Of a stretch of DNA of 64,000 nucleotides, positions 61,184 to 64,000 are shown one piece after another. The notes below the pieces were generated by a model. It saw nothing but the letters and a program-made list of their open reading frames with translations. It made no database searches and was not told the DNA's origin. The position numbers and the translations under genes are program-made. The stretch comes from CAWCDJ01 sp963794265 (GTDB lineage: Bacteria; Acidobacteriota; Terriglobia; Bryobacterales; Bryobacteraceae): positions 558,001-622,000 of the forward strand of contig CAWCDJ010000004.1 in NCBI GenBank assembly GCA_963794265.1, read 5' to 3'. How positions within the stretch are numbered: position 1 is the first letter of the stretch; every line of letters starts with the position of its first letter.

Positions 61184-62170
61184 ATGAGTGACGTAATGCA
61201 GGAAGTAGACGAGCGCTCGAAGTTAGCCGGCACAAACAAATTCGAACTGTTGATTTTCCGCCTGGGCGAGGACCGGAACTCGAACACGCGGGAGGTCTTC
61301 GGCATGAATGTTTTCAAAGTGCGCGAAGCACTGATCATGCCCTCCATCACACCCATGCCGGGATCTCCGAAGCATGTGCTGGGTGTGGCCAATATTCGGG
61401 GCCAGATCATTCCGGTAATTGATCTCCCCTCTGTGGTCGGTTGCACGCCATCGGCGCGTAACATTCTGCTGGTCACCGAATACGAGCGTTCCGTTCAGGG
61501 ATTCGCCGTCGAGGAAGTCGAGGAAATCGTGCGCCTGGAGTGGAGTCGTGTGGTCTCTGCCGAGAAGACAACAGCAGGTGCGCTCGTGACCAGCCTGGCG
61601 CGCCTCGACGAAACAGAGGAGAACGCCCGCCTGGCTCTGATTCTGGATGTTGAATCAATCCTGCGTGAAACCCTGCCATCGCGTTTTCGGAGCGGCGAAG
61701 AGATCACCTACATCCCGCCCGTCCCGATTCCCCAGGGTTCGGTAATCGTTTATGCCGACGATTCGAGCGTGGCGCGTCGACAGATCGAGACCGTTCTGAA
61801 CCGAATCAAGCTTCCCTTTGTGGGTGCGAAGACGGGCAAAGAGGCGTGGGACCAGTTGCGGAAAATGGCTCAGGAGGCCCGGACTGCGGGCGTGCCCATA
61901 AGTCAAAAGGTCGCGATGGTGCTGACAGATCTGGAGATGCCGGAGATGGACGGGTTCACGCTGACGCGCCAGTTGAAGGATGACGATTTGCTGAAGAATA
62001 TTCCGGTCGTGATTCATTCGTCCCTGTCCGGGTCGGCCAACGAATCCCATGCCAAGAGGGTAGGAGCGGACGGCTTCGTGGCGAAGTTCGTTCCCGATGA
62101 GCTTATCCGCGAAGTCGTGAAAGCGCTCTCGCTCCTCCGCACCGGGGCAGGCGTACCGAGCACGAAATGA
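61184..62170 (+). CDS. cheV: CheV-like protein: CheW domain plus receiver domain
   Basis: 328 residues from ATG 61184 (GAGGAG seven bases upstream). CheW-like domain about 15-165 (FELLIFRLG, FGMNVFKVREAL, VLGVANIRGQIIPVIDLPSVVG). Receiver domain about 185-315: acidic pair in VIVYADDSSVAR, phospho-Asp in VLTDLEMPEMDGF (about 246), Thr/Ser position in VVIHSSLSG, and Lys in GFVAKFVPDE. It couples the receptor to CheA and can be phosphorylated for adaptation. It is the last gene of the operon; no cheY, cheR or cheB is present, so output must come from elsewhere or through CheV. Confidence 0.93.
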   Translation: MSDVMQEVDERSKLAGTNKFELLIFRLGEDRNSNTREVFGMNVFKVREALIMPSITPMPGSPKHVLGVANIRGQIIPVIDLPSVVGCTPSARNILLVTEYERSVQGFAVEEVEEIVRLEWSRVVSAEKTTAGALVTSLARLDETEENARLALILDVESILRETLPSRFRSGEEITYIPPVPIPQGSVIVYADDSSVARRQIETVLNRIKLPFVGAKTGKEAWDQLRKMAQEARTAGVPISQKVAMVLTDLEMPEMDGFTLTRQLKDDDLLKNIPVVIHSSLSGSANESHAKRVGADGFVAKFVPDELIREVVKALSLLRTGAGVPSTK

Positions 62171-62283
62171 TGCCGCCGGGCATAACCAATCACGCCGGCT
62201 TCGCCACCTTCCGAAAGGACATCTTGGTTCGGCTTCAGCGCCGGGGATGATTCCACCGGCGGCGACCGGGAAGAAACCGGCGA

Positions 62284-62745
62284 TCAACCGGCCGGCTCCC
62301 ATCCGCCGACCCAGTCGCGGACCCAACGGCTTGTAAGTTCCCCGAGCGCCAGCTCTACCGCCGCCGAGAGGCCCTCGCCAACGCCGAAATCCACCCCCGC
62401 CGCGCTGGCCAGGGTAGCTTGGGCCGCCGTGCCGTAAAGCGCCAGCGCTCCGGCCAGCAGTCCGCCGGGAGTGGAGAAGTGGGTAAACCGCCCGGCGGAT
62501 TCCGCCTCTGCCGTCACCCGTTCGAATCGCAATTCGCCAGGCTCGCCCTCCGCTCGCGCGTCGAGAAACAAGACCCGTTCGGCCCGGCTGATGGGCTCCA
62601 TCAGCTCGGGAGTGAGCTGGTGTACGGCCAGAATTTCGATTTCCGGATCCCGGATTGTCTGGCGTAGCGTCTCGGCCGCGACCCGTCCGAAGCCGTCGTC
62701 GCCGCGCAGGGTGTTGCCGTAACCGATGATGAGCATCCGCGGCAT
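62284..62745 (-). CDS. Hydrogenase maturation protease (HycI/HyaD family)
   Basis: 153 residues, normal length. Family motif IIGYGNTLRGDDGFG at the N-terminus (nickel-binding Asp in the GDDG region), LFLDARAEG (second metal Asp, about 61) and a late His region (FTHFSTPGG). These endopeptidases remove the C-terminal extension of the [NiFe]-hydrogenase large subunit once nickel is in place. No hydrogenase genes lie in the window, so its substrate is encoded elsewhere. It lies 11 bases upstream of no gene on its own strand and may be cotranscribed with the GH2 gene, which ends 11 bases before it. Confidence 0.88.
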   Translation of the reverse strand: MPRMLIIGYGNTLRGDDGFGRVAAETLRQTIRDPEIEILAVHQLTPELMEPISRAERVLFLDARAEGEPGELRFERVTAEAESAGRFTHFSTPGGLLAGALALYGTAAQATLASAAGVDFGVGEGLSAAVELALGELTSRWVRDWVGGWEPAG

Positions 62746-62756
62746 CGCCCGCTAAC

Positions 62757-64000
62757 TCAACGTTTCATCGACTGGTAGAAATCCCGGAGCACGTAATACG
62801 CCTGTTTCTTCTCTCCGCGGTCGCTCAGCAGCCCTTTGCGGTTGTAGTAATCCTGAATGCCGCTGAGGAAGCGCCTCGGGCAGCGGAAATCCATCAGAAT
62901 CCAGGCCACCGTCCCCTGGAGGAACGGAATGCGCTGGAGCATCGCCAGTTGGTGGCGGTAGACGTTGGCCTGATACTCCTCGGTCCACGCCGTGCCGGCA
63001 TCGCCGTGGTTGCCATATACGGCGGCCGCGCCGAATTCGCTCATCACCAGCGGCTTGTCATAAATGGTTTTGAACGAAATGGTCTCGGGCTTGTCTACTC
63101 CGCCGTCGTACCACCCGATATACTCGTTGCAGCCGAGAACGTCCAGGTGCTTGCCGAGCGGATCTTCGATGGTAATGGTGCGCGGGTCCGAATAGTGCGG
63201 CAGCGTGGCCGCGGTGATGAGCCGGGTCGGGTCGAGTTCGCGCGCCTCGGCCGCGAGGTTCGAAATAAACTTCGTGCGCGCGTCCCCGAGCGGCGTTTCG
63301 TTGGCCATGGACCAGAGGATGATCGAAGCGCGGTTCTTGTCTCTCGTTATCATTTCGGTGAGCTGGTTCGCGGCGCGTGCGTAGGCCTTCGGGTTCTCCC
63401 ACTCGACGGCCCAGTAGACCGGAATCTCGGACCACACCAGCAGGCCCATCTCGTCCGCCAGCCGCGTCATGACTTCGTCGTGAGGGTAGTGCGCCAGGCG
63501 GACGAAGTTGCACCCCATCCCTTTCGCCCAGCCGAGCAGCGTGCGGGCATCGGCCTCCGAGAACACGCGGCCCGCGCGGAAGGGCGCCTCCGCATGCATG
63601 GAAACCCCGCGCAGGAAGATGGGTTTGCCGTTGAGCAGGATCTTCTGGCCGGCGACTTCGATGCTGCGGAAGCCGATGCGGTCCTCGACGCGGTCGCTTT
63701 GGGCCTCGATCGAAACCGCGTAGAGCTTGGGATTTTCGGGCGACCAGAGAGCCGGCAACGCGGCGGGCAGGCTGAAAGCGGCGTAGCCGTTCCCGTCCGT
63801 CTCGACCGAAGCGCTGATGCCGGCCTCCGGAATCCGGATCGCGACCCTCTGTTGTTTCCGTGTGCCATTGAGCCGTACCCATCCGGCGATATGGTCGCGC
63901 GAGCCCTTGGCGAGTTGAACGAAGTAGTCCTGGATGAATGTCTCGGGCAGGTCGATCAGCTTGACGTCGCGCGTCAATCCACCGTAGTTCCACCAGTCAG
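62757..64000 (-). CDS. Glycoside hydrolase family 2 (beta-glucuronidase/galactosidase-like), 5' end missing
   Basis: The frame enters from the right edge (DWWNYGGLTRDVKLIDLP at 63999 onward) and ends at 62757, giving about 414 C-terminal residues. GH2 signatures: immunoglobulin-like domain ending RIGFRSIEVAGQKILLNGKPIFLRGVSMH, then the TIM barrel with FVRLAHYPHD, acid/base Glu in LWSMANETP and nucleophile Glu in VMSEFGAAAV. The sugar-binding N-terminal domain is outside the window. It hydrolyses beta-glycosides (glucuronide, galactoside or mannoside not separable by eye), in line with the carbohydrate genes at 46990-51900. Confidence 0.93.
   Translation of the reverse strand, partial: DWWNYGGLTRDVKLIDLPETFIQDYFVQLAKGSRDHIAGWVRLNGTRKQQRVAIRIPEAGISASVETDGNGYAAFSLPAALPALWSPENPKLYAVSIEAQSDRVEDRIGFRSIEVAGQKILLNGKPIFLRGVSMHAEAPFRAGRVFSEADARTLLGWAKGMGCNFVRLAHYPHDEVMTRLADEMGLLVWSEIPVYWAVEWENPKAYARAANQLTEMITRDKNRASIILWSMANETPLGDARTKFISNLAAEARELDPTRLITAATLPHYSDPRTITIEDPLGKHLDVLGCNEYIGWYDGGVDKPETISFKTIYDKPLVMSEFGAAAVYGNHGDAGTAWTEEYQANVYRHQLAMLQRIPFLQGTVAWILMDFRCPRRFLSGIQDYYNRKGLLSDRGEKKQAYYVLRDFYQSMKR

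Overview
The window is GC-rich, densely coded bacterial DNA. Tat-signal Gfo/Idh/MocA and sulfatase proteins, GH27 and GH2 glycosidases, glucarate dehydratase, an M14 peptidase with a long C-terminal extension, and heavy insertion-sequence content together suggest a soil Acidobacteriota of the Solibacter/Bryobacter type. That assignment is inference; there is no rRNA or marker gene here to fix it.

Region 1 (1-29508, minus strand) is one long co-directional gene set, read right to left, and is the most unusual part of the window. It encodes a Cys-rich signal-peptide/TM protein, a multi-TM protein with a K+-channel-like TTTGYGD pore loop, a von Willebrand A lipoprotein with a full MIDAS, a small three-TM protein, a tubulin/FtsZ-like GTPase candidate (GGTGAS loop), a 1103-residue actin/Hsp70-fold ATPase candidate, a membrane-anchored heptad-repeat protein, a soluble coiled-coil paralogue of it, a second actin-fold protein with a ruined nucleotide site, and two more coiled-coil paralogues, the last running off the left edge. 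Three of the coiled-coil proteins share the same two globular modules. I read this as a multi-component cytoskeletal or membrane-remodelling (or conflict) apparatus. Mobile elements have damaged it: an ISL3 element splits the channel gene with a perfect 8-bp target duplication, and an IS21 element, itself carrying a second nested IS21, separates the last genes from the rest. Decayed mutator-type transposase and resolvase remnants lie near its upstream end.

Region 2 (30169-34660) is accessory DNA: a TIR-TM-FGE fusion protein, a lipoprotein with a lectin-like domain, and a scar made of an ASCH fragment, a dead IS21 (istA tail plus an istB lacking the Walker A lysine) and a truncated DUF2924 gene.

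Region 3 (34896-41954) is a small-molecule redox cluster: an AraC regulator faces an aldo/keto reductase, RibD-like reductase, cupin, deleted SDR, carboxymuconolactone decarboxylase, NmrA-like protein, frameshifted SDR and zinc alcohol dehydrogenase.

Region 4 (42158-56329) looks like ordinary chromosome: tRNA-Arg(ACG), an AlaX-type editing protein, a thiol redoxin, a secreted zinc peptidase, an MFS exporter, two tiny convergent genes, glucarate dehydratase, a sulfatase/GH27/MBL operon, a Gfo/Idh/MocA oxidoreductase and an M14 peptidase.

Region 5 (56611-62170, plus strand) is a compact chemosensory operon: CheA, a helical protein of unknown function, an ODP-type di-iron metallo-beta-lactamase-fold protein, a soluble PAS chemoreceptor whose CZB-like tail has lost its zinc ligands, and a CheV-like CheW-receiver protein. 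It suggests oxygen- or redox-responsive signalling. The window ends with a hydrogenase-maturation-type protease and a GH2 glycosidase cut by the right edge.
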